In this document: in pieces, positions 26,287 through 35,299 of the stretch
How the letters are laid out: each line of letters opens with the position of its first letter
How positions within the stretch are numbered: the stretch's first letter is position 1
NCBI RefSeq assembly: GCF_017872555.1
Contig: NZ_JAEDOX010000001.1
Span: forward strand, 806,001 to 870,000
Length of the DNA: 64,000 nt
From: Ruegeria sp. HKCCSA071
GTDB taxonomy: Bacteria > Pseudomonadota > Alphaproteobacteria > Rhodobacterales > Rhodobacteraceae
Direction: 5' to 3'
Translations under genes and position numbers: made by a program
The notes under the pieces: generated by a model
What the model saw: the letters and a program-made list of their open reading frames with translations, nothing else
Told to the model about the DNA's origin: nothing
Databases searched by the model: none

Positions 26287-26931
26287 TCAGTCCTGCCCTT
26301 CGAACTGTTCGGCCTCAGCCGCTGCTTGTGCTGCCGCGTCCTGAATCAACGGAACGGCCACCGGAGTTTCCAGTCCCAGCAAAAAAGCCCGACCATACCC
26401 CAAGATCTGCAAGGCAAGCCGCAGGCACAGAACAGAAAACGCGATAGGGGCCAGTAGTTTGGCGGGCCACAGCGGAATTCCGATATCAATGGAACTGTCC
26501 CGACTCCACAATGGTGCGCCGAAATCAAAGGAGCGGTCGAAGTGAGACCAGCTGCCCCAAACCAACGCAAGCATCAGAAGTAGGATCAAAACCACCGAGA
26601 TCAGTTCGAACAACCACAGCCCTCTGCCGTGAAGGCGCGACAGAACGATGTCCATGCGGATGTGGCCACCGTCGCGTTGAACATAAGAAATGCCAAGAAA
26701 TGCGATCAATGGCATCGCCTGTTCGATCCAGTCAACATATCCTGGCAATGGGGCATTCAGGGCATTGCGCCCACTGACCGAGATAACGGCCAGGACCATC
26801 AGGCCAAATACTGCCAAACCGCTGATGAGCGCTAGAAAACGCTCCAGTTTCAACAACTGCTGATCCAGCTGGCTCAGACGACTTCCGTCCACCAGCACTG
26901 TGGCCTGTCCTGCCATTCCAGTTTTCCCCAA
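26287..26931 (-). CDS. dctQ: TRAP transporter small permease (DctQ)
   Basis: A 214-aa protein with four membrane helices. The block AMPLIAFLGISYVQRDGGHIRMDIVLSRLHGRG is the hallmark of the small TRAP subunit. It partners DctM to form the membrane complex. The C-terminus carries an acidic, Ala/Gln-rich tail (DAAAQAAAEAEQFEGQD) beyond the normal domain. A strong hairpin separates it from dctP upstream. An internal ATG at 26916 is an alternative start. Confidence 0.9.
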   Translation of the reverse strand: MGKTGMAGQATVLVDGSRLSQLDQQLLKLERFLALISGLAVFGLMVLAVISVSGRNALNAPLPGYVDWIEQAMPLIAFLGISYVQRDGGHIRMDIVLSRLHGRGLWLFELISVVLILLLMLALVWGSWSHFDRSFDFGAPLWSRDSSIDIGIPLWPAKLLAPIAFSVLCLRLALQILGYGRAFLLGLETPVAVPLIQDAAAQAAAEAEQFEGQD

Positions 26932-26941
26932 TATTGGTGTA

Positions 26942-26964
26942 CCGGGTGCCTAGCAGGCACCCGG
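26942..26964 (-). terminator. Intra-operon hairpin between dctP and dctQ
   Basis: CCGGGTGCC pairs perfectly with GGCACCCGG around a five-base loop, beginning nine bases after the dctP stop on the minus strand. No U-run follows. Hairpins at this place in solute-binding-protein operons usually stabilise the upstream message or attenuate read-through, so that the binding protein exceeds the permeases. Confidence 0.6.
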
Positions 26965-26972
26965 GTTCAGGA

Positions 26973-28004
26973 TCAGTTGCCGCCGCGCTGTTGCGTCAGC
27001 GTCATCTGCACGAGATCAAAAAGATCCTGCGCTGGCAGCCCCTGTTCCGTCATTTCCGCGATCCACTTTTCACGGATCGGGTCGGCTGCTTTGGTGCGGA
27101 ATTCTGCAATCACGGCATCATCAATCATGACTTTCTGGACACCCTTTTCTTGCAGAACACTGTCCCATTGCTCGAGCAGTCCGCCATAATTCGCGAGGTA
27201 GTGCGCAATGGCCTCATCAATCGAGCTGTCCAGTGCCTCGCGATGCGCGGCCGGCAGAGCCTCGTAAGCGTCAATGTTGACCACGACCGGGCAGTTTACC
27301 GTTCCCGGGTTCAGGTTAGCCGTCCACCAGTCGGCTTCGTTGATCGTCCCGAAAGACAGATGTGCGTGCTGGGCAAAGGCCACGGTATCGACCACACCGG
27401 ATTCCATTGCATTGAACGCTTCGGTTGCGGGAACTGATGTCGGAACACCTCCGACCGCCTCGAAGGCTTGCCCCAAACCACCAGTGGCCCGGACCCGCAT
27501 TCCTTCAAAATCAGCCAGTTCATCGCGCGGCTCGCCGGTGCCGACCAGATTATACTGTGGCATAGGTGAGGTCATGATGATGCGGGCGTTCCATTGGGCC
27601 ATCTCATCCTTGACTGCGGGATGGTCATATACCGCATGGCTTACCGCCACCTCCTCCTGCAAGTTGTTCACGCCGAGAAAAGGCAACTCCAGAACGGTAA
27701 TCGCGCGGTTTTTGTCGCGGTGGTAACCCGCACAGAACTGAGCCATCTCGAATGCGCCGATTTCAATTCCGTCCAGATTTTCACGCGGCTTGGACAACCC
27801 GCCATAGCTGACATTGATGGTGAATTCGCCACCGGTTTTTTCACTGACGAGTTCGGCCAGTTTTTCAACATGTTCGGTGAAGGCTCGACGCTTGCCCCAG
27901 ACCGATGCGTTCCATTCAGTAGCAAAAGCTTCGCCGACAAAGGCAAAGCTCAGGGCGGCGACGGCGGCGCCGCTCAACATGTTTTTCATCATTTGATCTC
28001 CCAT
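26973..28004 (-). CDS. dctP: TRAP transporter substrate-binding protein (DctP)
   Basis: A 343-aa periplasmic binding protein. A signal peptide (KNMLSGAAVAALSFAFVGEAFA) precedes a DctP domain with the ligand-contact region FEGMRVRATGGLGQAFEAVGGVPTSVPATEAFNAMESGVVDTV. In the family an Arg near this place binds the carboxylate of the ligand; RVRATG supplies it here. The start could be 28004, or 27992/27989 at the ATGATG inside the frame. The start region is folded into a hairpin (28009-28027). It heads the TRAP operon. The ligand cannot be told from sequence; it is probably an organic acid. Confidence 0.9.
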   Translation of the reverse strand: MGDQMMKNMLSGAAVAALSFAFVGEAFATEWNASVWGKRRAFTEHVEKLAELVSEKTGGEFTINVSYGGLSKPRENLDGIEIGAFEMAQFCAGYHRDKNRAITVLELPFLGVNNLQEEVAVSHAVYDHPAVKDEMAQWNARIIMTSPMPQYNLVGTGEPRDELADFEGMRVRATGGLGQAFEAVGGVPTSVPATEAFNAMESGVVDTVAFAQHAHLSFGTINEADWWTANLNPGTVNCPVVVNIDAYEALPAAHREALDSSIDEAIAHYLANYGGLLEQWDSVLQEKGVQKVMIDDAVIAEFRTKAADPIREKWIAEMTEQGLPAQDLFDLVQMTLTQQRGGN

Positions 28005-28008
28005 TGAT

Positions 28009-28027
28009 GCGCCTCCTCCCGAGGCGC
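28009..28027 (-). promoter_or_regulatory. Hairpin covering the dctP ribosome-binding site
   Basis: On the minus strand GCGCCTC, GGGAG and GAGGCGC form a perfect 7-bp stem with a five-base loop. The Shine-Dalgarno-like GGGAGGAGG lies in the loop and right arm, just before the ATG at 28004. Folding would hide the site, so translation may depend on melting, a trans factor, or use of the ATG at 27992, whose own GGGAG lies outside this stem. Confidence 0.45.
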
Positions 28028-28419
28028 TTGAGGATCAAGCTAGCGCCAACATTCTAATGTGCCAACCCTGCGCTGGTATTCCGCCGGTCTCAGAAGGAGT
28101 TCCCGCTTGGATTGCGCACGAAGAAAAACCAGATGTTCACGGACCGACACCCGCATATGCCAAGCATCGCAGGCAGGAAATGTGTTACACATATCCATTT
28201 ATTTTAAATGCGTTTTTACGGAATTTTCGAACTTTCTTTACTACGTGCGACCATAGTTAGAAATTTCTTTACAAATAAATTCAGGGATTCCGGCAATTTA
28301 TTTATTTATTTTCAGAACTCGGTAATATTCGACCTCGGGGAGGAACGGGATCGACATTGCCGGACCAAGTGGCAAAAAATATCCCAACGAAATCCAGTCC
28401 AGAGGGAGGAGCCTCAAAA
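28028..28419. promoter_or_regulatory. Long AT-rich intergenic region upstream of acs with a palindrome
   Basis: This divergent spacer of almost 400 bases has no supported gene; its short frames lack start signals and family likeness. From about 28190 to 28330 it is clearly AT-rich compared with its surroundings, which fits promoters. ATGTGTTACACAT (28180-28192) is a perfect 13-bp palindrome and a plausible operator for acs or dctP. The acs start at 28420 has GGGAGGAG before it. No known regulator can be assigned from the motif. Confidence 0.4.
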
Positions 28420-30384
28420 ATGACCACCGCTGCCCAGGCAGATGCCAAGACCTATCCGCCATCCGCAGAAACCGTCGCACGTGCGCATGTTGATGCCGAA
28501 AAATATTCCGACATGTACGCCGCTTCGATCAGTGACCCCGACGCATTCTGGGGCGAGCAAGGCAAGCGCGTTGACTGGATCAAACCCTTCACCCAGGTCA
28601 AAGACGTTAACTACGATTTCGGTTCGGTTAAGATAAACTGGTATGCCGATGGCACCTTGAATGTTTCGGCCAACTGTCTGGATCGCCACCTGAAAACCCG
28701 CGGTGATCAAACGGCAATCATCTGGGAGCCGGACGATCCAAATGATCCGGCTCAGCATATCTCTTACGCGGAGTTGCACCGCCGCACTTGCCGCATGGCG
28801 AATGTCCTTGAATCTTTGGGTGTGCGCAAAGGCGACCGCGTTGTCATTTATCTGCCGATGATCCCCGAGGCTGCATATGCCATGCTGGCCTGTGCGCGGA
28901 TCGGCGCAATTCACTCTATCGTTTTTGCAGGCTTCTCGCCGGACGCGTTGGCGGCCCGGATCAATGGCTGTGACGCCAAGGTCGTCATAACTGCGGACGA
29001 GGCTCCGCGCGGTGGTCGTAAAACGCCCCTGAAATCCAATGCCGACGCGGCGCTGCTGCACTGCAAGGATACCGTCAAGTGCCTTGTCGTAAAACGCACC
29101 GGTGGTCAGACCACCTGGATCGACGGTCGTGACTTTGATTACAACGAAATGGCCCTTGAGGCGGACGACTACTGCGCACCAGCCGAAATGAGCGCTGAAG
29201 ATCCGCTGTTCATCCTATACACCTCTGGCTCGACCGGTCAGCCAAAAGGCGTTGTTCACACAACCGGCGGCTATCTGGTTTACGCCGCAATGACGCATGA
29301 GATCACCTTCGATTATCATGAAGGCGACGTGTATTGGTGTACTGCGGATGTGGGCTGGGTCACCGGCCACAGCTATATCGTCTATGGCCCGCTGGCCAAC
29401 GGTGCGACCACGCTGATGTTTGAAGGTGTACCAACCTTCCCGGACGCCTCGCGTTTCTGGCAGGTCTGCGAAAAGCACAAGGTGAACCAATTCTACACCG
29501 CGCCTACAGCGATCCGCGCCCTGATGGGTCAGGGCAAAGAGTTTGTCGAGAAATGCGACCTCAGCGATCTGCGCACTTTGGGAACCGTGGGTGAGCCGAT
29601 CAACCCCGAAGCCTGGAACTGGTACAACGATGTCGTCGGAAAGGGCAAATGTCCCATCGTGGATACATGGTGGCAAACGGAAACCGGCGGTCACCTGATG
29701 ACCCCCCTGCCCGGTGCCCATGCAATGAAGCCCGGATCGGCAATGAAGCCGTTCTTTGGCATCGAACCGGTGGTGTTGGACCCGCAGTCCGGCGTCGAGA
29801 TCGAAGGCAATGGTGTCGAGGGTGTGCTCTGCATCAAAGACAGCTGGCCGGGCCAGATGCGCACCGTCTGGGGCGATCATGAGCGGTTCGAAAAGACCTA
29901 TTTCTCGGATTACAAAGGCTACTACTTCACTGGTGATGGCTGCCGCCGCGATGAAGATGGCGACTACTGGATCACCGGCCGCGTGGACGATGTGATCAAC
30001 GTGTCCGGCCACCGCATGGGAACGGCCGAGGTGGAAAGCGCACTGGTAGCACACGCCGCCGTCGCAGAAGCCGCTGTTGTCGGATATCCTCATGAAATCA
30101 AGGGGCAAGGCATCTATTGCTATGTCACTTTGATGAACGACCGTGAACCAAGCGAAGAGCTCCGCAAGGAGTTGCGCACCTGGGTCCGGACCGAGATCGG
30201 ACCGATCGCCAGCCCCGATGTGATCCAGTGGGCCCCGGGCCTGCCCAAAACACGTTCGGGCAAGATCATGCGTCGCATCCTGCGCAAGATCGCCGAAAAC
30301 GATTTCGGTTCGCTGGGTGACACTTCGACGCTGGCCGACCCGTCGGTGGTCGAAGACCTGATCGAAAACCGCGCGAACAAGTGA
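28420..30384 (+). CDS. acs: Acetyl-CoA synthetase
   Basis: A 654-aa AMP-forming ligase that activates acetate to acetyl-CoA. Key motifs are the P-loop-like [53 protein letters not shown] and the C-terminal lysine region [17 protein letters not shown], whose Lys is the usual acetylation control point. ATG 28420 is chosen for its GGGAGGAG site; the frame runs back to 28357 without a good start. It heads a row of genes (adk, DUF4212, symporter, DUF294 sensor) that suggests acetate uptake and energy sensing. Confidence 0.95.
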   Translation: MTTAAQADAKTYPPSAETVARAHVDAEKYSDMYAASISDPDAFWGEQGKRVDWIKPFTQVKDVNYDFGSVKINWYADGTLNVSANCLDRHLKTRGDQTAIIWEPDDPNDPAQHISYAELHRRTCRMANVLESLGVRKGDRVVIYLPMIPEAAYAMLACARIGAIHSIVFAGFSPDALAARINGCDAKVVITADEAPRGGRKTPLKSNADAALLHCKDTVKCLVVKRTGGQTTWIDGRDFDYNEMALEADDYCAPAEMSAEDPLFILYTSGSTGQPKGVVHTTGGYLVYAAMTHEITFDYHEGDVYWCTADVGWVTGHSYIVYGPLANGATTLMFEGVPTFPDASRFWQVCEKHKVNQFYTAPTAIRALMGQGKEFVEKCDLSDLRTLGTVGEPINPEAWNWYNDVVGKGKCPIVDTWWQTETGGHLMTPLPGAHAMKPGSAMKPFFGIEPVVLDPQSGVEIEGNGVEGVLCIKDSWPGQMRTVWGDHERFEKTYFSDYKGYYFTGDGCRRDEDGDYWITGRVDDVINVSGHRMGTAEVESALVAHAAVAEAAVVGYPHEIKGQGIYCYVTLMNDREPSEELRKELRTWVRTEIGPIASPDVIQWAPGLPKTRSGKIMRRILRKIAENDFGSLGDTSTLADPSVVEDLIENRANK

Positions 30385-30391
30385 GGATGTG

Positions 30392-31075
30392 ATGGAAGCT
30401 GCCACAATCACCACACCCGCTGTTCTTATCCTTCTCGGCCCTCCGGGCGCCGGGAAGGGCACGCAGGCCCGGATGCTGGAAGAAAAATTCGGACTTGTTC
30501 AACTCAGCACGGGTGACCTGTTGCGCGAAGCCGTTGCCGCAGGTACCGAAGCAGGCAAAGCCGCCAAAGCCGTGATGGAAGCCGGTGATCTGGTCAGTGA
30601 CGAGATCGTCATTGCGATCCTGCGCGATCGTATGGCGCAACCAGATTGCGCCAAGGGTGTCATTCTGGATGGGTTCCCCCGCACAACGGTTCAGGCCGAG
30701 GCGCTGGATGGTCTGCTGGCGTCCAATGACCAAAAGATCAACGCAGCAATCAGCCTGGAAGTGGAAGATGCAGAAATGGTGATCCGCATCTCGGGCCGCT
30801 ATACCTGCGCGGGCTGCGGTGAAGGGTACCACGACCAGTTTAAGAAGCCTGCCGAAGACGGTAAGTGCGACAAGTGCGGCAGCACCGAATTCAAGCGCCG
30901 CGCGGATGACAACGCTGAAACCGTGGCTTCGCGCCTGGCGGCTTATCACGCACAGACCGCGCCGTTGATCACCTACTACGACAGTCACGGTGTTCTGAAA
31001 CGCATCAATGCTATGGGCAGGATCGAAGATATCGCAGGCGATCTCGAAGGGATCGTCGGCGACGTAATGAGTTAA
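30392..31075 (+). CDS. adk: Adenylate kinase, zinc-lid type
   Basis: A 227-aa long-form adenylate kinase that interconverts 2 ADP with AMP and ATP. The P-loop GPPGAGKGTQ is at residues 16-25, DGFPRT follows, and the LID carries four zinc Cys in CAGC and CDKC. The start is ATG 30392, with a GTG at 30389 as alternative. It begins seven bases after acs. Acs makes AMP, so an adjacent kinase that recycles AMP is sensible. Whether it is the only adk of the cell cannot be seen; a ribosomal-operon copy may also exist. Confidence 0.9.
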   Translation: MEAATITTPAVLILLGPPGAGKGTQARMLEEKFGLVQLSTGDLLREAVAAGTEAGKAAKAVMEAGDLVSDEIVIAILRDRMAQPDCAKGVILDGFPRTTVQAEALDGLLASNDQKINAAISLEVEDAEMVIRISGRYTCAGCGEGYHDQFKKPAEDGKCDKCGSTEFKRRADDNAETVASRLAAYHAQTAPLITYYDSHGVLKRINAMGRIEDIAGDLEGIVGDVMS

Positions 31076-31255
31076 GGGGAGGAGAAAAGCCACAAGGCTT
31101 TGATCCTAAAAAGAATACTTCAAAAGACCGCCTTGGCGGACTGGTGGAGTTTTGCCTGTCACCACACGGTGTTGGGCATTGTCGAGAAGCGGACCGACGC
31201 ACTGGAGGAGTTGGGCACCGGGCCGCCAAACGAGGAAGCGAAGGAGGAACCCGCA

Positions 31256-31540
31256 ATGGCGGATCAATCTACAAACTCCGCGCAGGCAGCCGAAGCCGAC
31301 AAGGGCTATTGGCAGGCCAACCTGCGCCTCATCTACATCAGCCTCGTGATCTGGGCGCTGGTGTCATTTGGATTCGGCATCCTGCTGCGTCCGCTGCTGT
31401 CGGGCATCGCCGTCGGTGGTACTGATCTGGGCTTTTGGTTCGCTCAGCAAGGATCGATCCTGGTCTTTCTGGTGCTGATCTTCAACTACGCCTGGCGCAT
31501 GAACAAGCTGGACGCCGAACACGGCGTGGATGAAGAGTAA
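31256..31540 (+). CDS. DUF4212 small subunit of sodium/solute symporter
   Basis: A 94-aa protein with two membrane helices, the conserved YWQANLRLIYISLVIWALVSFGFGILL and IFNYAWRMNKLDAEHGVDEE. DUF4212 proteins always accompany the VC_2705-type sodium/solute symporter that follows here after 15 bases. ATG 31256 has AAGGAGG eight bases upstream; the frame is open further back to 31100, but that part lacks family likeness. The 180 bases between adk and this gene hold two small hairpins and no gene. Confidence 0.85.
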   Translation: MADQSTNSAQAAEADKGYWQANLRLIYISLVIWALVSFGFGILLRPLLSGIAVGGTDLGFWFAQQGSILVFLVLIFNYAWRMNKLDAEHGVDEE

Positions 31541-31555
31541 GGGAGAGCGGGGATA

Positions 31556-33340
31556 ATGGATCAGTTTACCATCAACCTGCTGTTTGTCGGCGCATCCTTT
31601 GCGCTGTACATCGGCATCGCGATCTGGGCCCGCGCGGGTTCCACATCAGAGTTCTACGCCGCCGGTCGCGGCGTACACCCGGTCACCAACGGTATGGCGA
31701 CAGCGGCAGACTGGATGTCTGCGGCCTCGTTCATCTCGATGGCGGGCCTGATTGCCTTTACCGGCTATGACAACTCGACCTTCCTGATGGGGTGGACGGG
31801 TGGCTACGTGCTGTTGGCCCTGCTGCTTGCGCCTTACCTGCGGAAGTTCGGCAAGTTCACCGTGTCGGAGTTCATCGGCGACCGCTTCTACAGCCAGACA
31901 GCACGCATCGTTGCGGTGATCTGTCTGATTGTTGCATCGGTGACCTACGTTATCGGTCAGATGACCGGTGTTGGGGTTGCCTTTGGCCGCTTCTTGGAAG
32001 TGTCGAACACCACCGGGCTGTTGATCGGTGCAGGCGTTGTGTTTGCCTACGCGGTGTTCGGAGGGATGAAGGGCGTGACCTATACACAGGTCGCTCAGTA
32101 CTGCGTGCTGATCACCGCCTACACCATCCCTGCCATCTTTATCTCGCTACAGCTGACCGGCACTCCGATTCCGGCGCTGGGTCTGTTTGGCGACACTGCA
32201 AGCGGTGTACCGCTGCTGACCAAGCTGGACGGCATCGTGACAGAGCTGGGCTTCAACGAATACACGGCCCATCACTCGAACACGCTGAACATGGTGCTGT
32301 TCACCCTGTCGCTGATGATCGGTACCGCCGGTCTGCCGCACGTTATCATGCGCTTCTTCACCGTTCCCAAAGTGTCTGACGCACGTTGGTCGGCTGGCTG
32401 GGCGTTGGTCTTCATCGCGCTGCTGTATCTGACCGCTCCGGCTGTTGGCGCAATGGCCCGTCTGAACATCACCGACATGATGTGGCCCAATGGTGGCATC
32501 GAAGGTGGTGCCGTTACAGTCGAACAGATCGACAATGATGCTCGGTACGACTGGATGGCCACATGGCAGAAAACCGGTCTGCTGGATTGGGAAGACAAGA
32601 ACGGCGACGGCAAGATTCAGTACTACAATGACAAGTCTGAATCGATGCAGGCGATTGCGGAACAAAAAGGCTGGGTCGGAAATGAGCTGACCAAGTTCAA
32701 CCGCGACATCCTGGTTCTGGCCAACCCCGAGATTGCCAACCTGCCCGGTTGGGTGATCGGTCTGGTCGCTGCTGGTGGTCTTGCGGCTGCTCTGTCGACT
32801 GCTGCCGGCCTGCTGCTGGCGATTTCGTCAGCCGTGTCTCACGACCTGATCAAGGGCGCAATCAACCCGCAGATCTCGGAAAAAGGCGAGCTTCTGTCGG
32901 CACGGATTGCGATGGCTGTGGCGATTGCTGTAGCGACCTGGCTGGGTCTGAATCCTCCGGGCTTTGCGGCACAGACTGTTGCTCTGGCCTTTGGTCTGGC
33001 GGCAGCCTCTATCTTCCCGGCACTGATGATGGGGATCTTCTCGACCCGCATCAACAACACCGGTGCTGTTGCAGGTATGATGGCAGGTCTGGTCGTTACC
33101 CTGGTCTACATCTTCCTGCACAAGGGATGGCTGTTCATTCCGGGCACCAACTCGTTCACCGATGCCGATCCGTTGCTGGGTCCGATCCAGTCGACCTCGT
33201 TCGGCGCTGTCGGTGCCATGGTCAACTTCGCTGTCGCCTATGTTGTGGCTGGCATGACCAAGGAAACTCCGCAGGAGATCAAGGAACTGGTCGAAAGCGT
33301 TCGCATTCCCCGTGGTGCGGGTGCAGCTCAGAACAAGTGA
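31556..33340 (+). CDS. Sodium/solute symporter, VC_2705 subfamily (probable acetate or short-chain carboxylate)
   Basis: A 594-aa SSS-family transporter with 13 or more helices. Family blocks include FYAAGRGVHPVTNGMATAADWMSAASFISMAGLIAFTGYD and TAGLPHVIMRFFTVPKVSDARWSAGWAL. A hydrophilic insertion (about residues 325-385), with DWEDKNGDGKIQYYNDKSESM, looks like an EF-hand-type calcium loop (DKNGDGKIQYYN). It is related to ActP. Its location behind acs and before a DUF294 sensor suggests acetate uptake, though close relatives also take up other carboxylates. Confidence 0.88.
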   Translation: MDQFTINLLFVGASFALYIGIAIWARAGSTSEFYAAGRGVHPVTNGMATAADWMSAASFISMAGLIAFTGYDNSTFLMGWTGGYVLLALLLAPYLRKFGKFTVSEFIGDRFYSQTARIVAVICLIVASVTYVIGQMTGVGVAFGRFLEVSNTTGLLIGAGVVFAYAVFGGMKGVTYTQVAQYCVLITAYTIPAIFISLQLTGTPIPALGLFGDTASGVPLLTKLDGIVTELGFNEYTAHHSNTLNMVLFTLSLMIGTAGLPHVIMRFFTVPKVSDARWSAGWALVFIALLYLTAPAVGAMARLNITDMMWPNGGIEGGAVTVEQIDNDARYDWMATWQKTGLLDWEDKNGDGKIQYYNDKSESMQAIAEQKGWVGNELTKFNRDILVLANPEIANLPGWVIGLVAAGGLAAALSTAAGLLLAISSAVSHDLIKGAINPQISEKGELLSARIAMAVAIAVATWLGLNPPGFAAQTVALAFGLAAASIFPALMMGIFSTRINNTGAVAGMMAGLVVTLVYIFLHKGWLFIPGTNSFTDADPLLGPIQSTSFGAVGAMVNFAVAYVVAGMTKETPQEIKELVESVRIPRGAGAAQNK

Positions 33341-33392
33341 GCATGATGCGGTCGTTGGCTCTTGCCTTCGACCGCGTCTTTCGATCCACTAC

Positions 33393-33425
33393 TCCCGCCC
33401 GGCATACCACTGGGCGGGATTTTTT
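33393..33425 (+). terminator. Rho-independent terminator after the symporter gene
   Basis: TCCCGCCC pairs with GGGCGGGA (33393-33400 and 33412-33419) and is followed by six T. It lies 52 bases after the symporter stop and 24 bases before the next ATG, so expression of the DUF294 gene would need read-through or a nearby promoter. Confidence 0.75.
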
Positions 33426-33448
33426 CACCAGAACATCGGAGACATCAG

Positions 33449-35272
33449 ATGCCCCTGTCCCACGATGAAATCGCCCGGTTTCTGAAATCCGTTCATCCCT
33501 ATGACGCGTTACCGGCTGATGCACTGGATCAGATCGTAAAACAGATCGAGGTCTGGGAAGTCGAGGAAGACACCTCGGTCTATGAACTGGGCCATGCGCT
33601 TCCCGGTGTATTCGTGATCTATGAAGGACAGGTTGAAATCACCGATGAAAATGGTGCCGTTGTCTCTCAACTGGGCTTGCGCAATTCTTTTGGAGAGCGT
33701 GGGCTGCTGAAAGACGGCAAGGCAGCCACCAAGGCGCGTGCGCATACTCCGTCGGTTCTGATAGTATTGCCACCGGATCTGGTGCGCGAGTTGATCGATG
33801 GTCACGATGTGGTCGCCAAATTCTTCGACCGGACACGCGGCGACCGCAGCAGCCCGCAAAGCCTTGCGACCAGCTCCATTGATATTCTTATGGCACCTAA
33901 CCCGGCCACCTGCCCCGCGGATACGCCTGTTCAGAAAGCGGCCCAGATCATGCGCGACAAGCGCATCTCGTCGCTGTGCATCACGGACGGCGACACGTTG
34001 CAGGGCATCGCAACGCTGCGGGATATCTCGGGCAAATACGTTGCGGACGGACTACCTCCGTCCACACCAATTTCCGAGATCATGACCGCGAACCCCGTCA
34101 CCCTGTCACCCGGCGACATCGGTTCCGACGTTCTGCACATCATGATGGAACGCGGCATCGGCCACGTCCCGATTTCCGAGGGCGGTCGGCTGGTCGGTAT
34201 CGTCACACAAACCGATCTGACATATTATCAGGCCGTGAACTCGGCCGAACTGGTGCGACGCATCGCACAGGCACATACCGCCGAAGATATGGCGCGGGTA
34301 ACGGCGGAAATCCCACAGCTGCTGGTGCAACTGGTTGCAGGCGGGAACCGTCACGAAATCGTCACGCGCCTGATCACCGACATTGCCGACACGGTTACCC
34401 GGCGCCTTCTGGCCCTTGCTGAACAGAAACTGGGCCCGCCCCCGGTGCCGTATCTATGGCTGGCCTGCGGCTCGCAAGGGCGGCAAGAGCAGACAGGCGT
34501 GTCGGATCAGGACAACTGCATGATGCTGGACGACAGCGTGACCGATGCGGATATGGAATACTTTACAAAGCTGGCCAGGTTCGTGTCGGACGGGCTGGAT
34601 ACCTGTGGCTATTTCTATTGTCCCGGCGACATGATGGCGACCAATCCGCGCTGGTGTCAGCCGGTGCGTGTCTGGCGCGACTATTTCAAGGGATGGATCG
34701 CCAAACCGAACCCCGAAGCGCAGATGCTGGCCTCGGTCATGTTTGACTTGCGCCCGATTGGCGGCGCGTTCGACCTGTTCGCCGACCTGCAGGCCGACAC
34801 ATTGGCCGCAGCTCGGGCCAATTCGATCTTCGTCGCACATATGATCTCGAACTCGTTGAAACACACGCCACCGCTAGGGCTGCTGCGTGGTTTTGCGACC
34901 ATCCGGTCGGGCGAACATCGCAATACGCTGGATCTGAAACACAATGGTGTTGTTCCGGTCGTGGATCTGGCGCGGATCTACGCCTTGCAAGGCGAACTGC
35001 CCGAGGCCAATACCCGCGCCCGCCTTAAAGCGGCTGAGGCCAATGGCGTTCTCAGCGCGTCGGGCGCACACGACTTACTGGACGCCTATGATCTGATCGC
35101 CGAAACCCGGCTTGAACATCAGGTCCAACTGGTCAAATCGGGCAAGAAACCAGACAATTATTTGCCACCTTCCGATCTTTCGGACTTTGAGCGAAGTCAT
35201 CTTCGTGATGCCTTCGTTGTGGTAAAAACGATGCAATCGGCGGTCGGCCACGGCAAGGGACTACTGGGCTGA
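33449..35272 (+). CDS. cNMP-binding/CBS/DUF294 nucleotidyltransferase-like signalling protein
   Basis: A 607-aa soluble protein with four parts. These are a cyclic-nucleotide-binding-like domain (about residues 15-130), two CBS domains (about 145-270, with SLCITDGDTLQGIATLRDI and IGHVPISEGGRLVGIVTQTDL), a DUF294 nucleotidyltransferase-like domain with ACGSQGRQEQTGVSDQDN (Gly341, Asp353, Asp355), and a helical C-terminal domain. CBS pairs bind adenosine nucleotides. Such proteins regularly follow acs and VC_2705-type symporters and are thought to sense energy state. The start is ATG 33449; the frame further upstream runs through a terminator. Confidence 0.85.
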   Translation: MPLSHDEIARFLKSVHPYDALPADALDQIVKQIEVWEVEEDTSVYELGHALPGVFVIYEGQVEITDENGAVVSQLGLRNSFGERGLLKDGKAATKARAHTPSVLIVLPPDLVRELIDGHDVVAKFFDRTRGDRSSPQSLATSSIDILMAPNPATCPADTPVQKAAQIMRDKRISSLCITDGDTLQGIATLRDISGKYVADGLPPSTPISEIMTANPVTLSPGDIGSDVLHIMMERGIGHVPISEGGRLVGIVTQTDLTYYQAVNSAELVRRIAQAHTAEDMARVTAEIPQLLVQLVAGGNRHEIVTRLITDIADTVTRRLLALAEQKLGPPPVPYLWLACGSQGRQEQTGVSDQDNCMMLDDSVTDADMEYFTKLARFVSDGLDTCGYFYCPGDMMATNPRWCQPVRVWRDYFKGWIAKPNPEAQMLASVMFDLRPIGGAFDLFADLQADTLAAARANSIFVAHMISNSLKHTPPLGLLRGFATIRSGEHRNTLDLKHNGVVPVVDLARIYALQGELPEANTRARLKAAEANGVLSASGAHDLLDAYDLIAETRLEHQVQLVKSGKKPDNYLPPSDLSDFERSHLRDAFVVVKTMQSAVGHGKGLLG

Positions 35273-35299
35273 CATGCATCTGAAGAACGGAGTGACACG

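Noticed and set aside
28057..28260. Short overlapping frames of 65-67 codons between dctP and acs
   Set aside because: No ribosome-binding site, no family likeness, and the region becomes AT-rich like a promoter.
29215..30462. Long minus-strand open frame (415 codons) opposite acs
   Set aside because: A shadow of the acs coding frame in a GC-rich genome; no ribosome-binding site or family likeness.
31100..31255. N-terminal extension of the DUF4212 frame back to a TTG
   Set aside because: The known family starts close to ATG 31256, which has AAGGAGG before it; the upstream part contains small hairpins and no conserved sequence.
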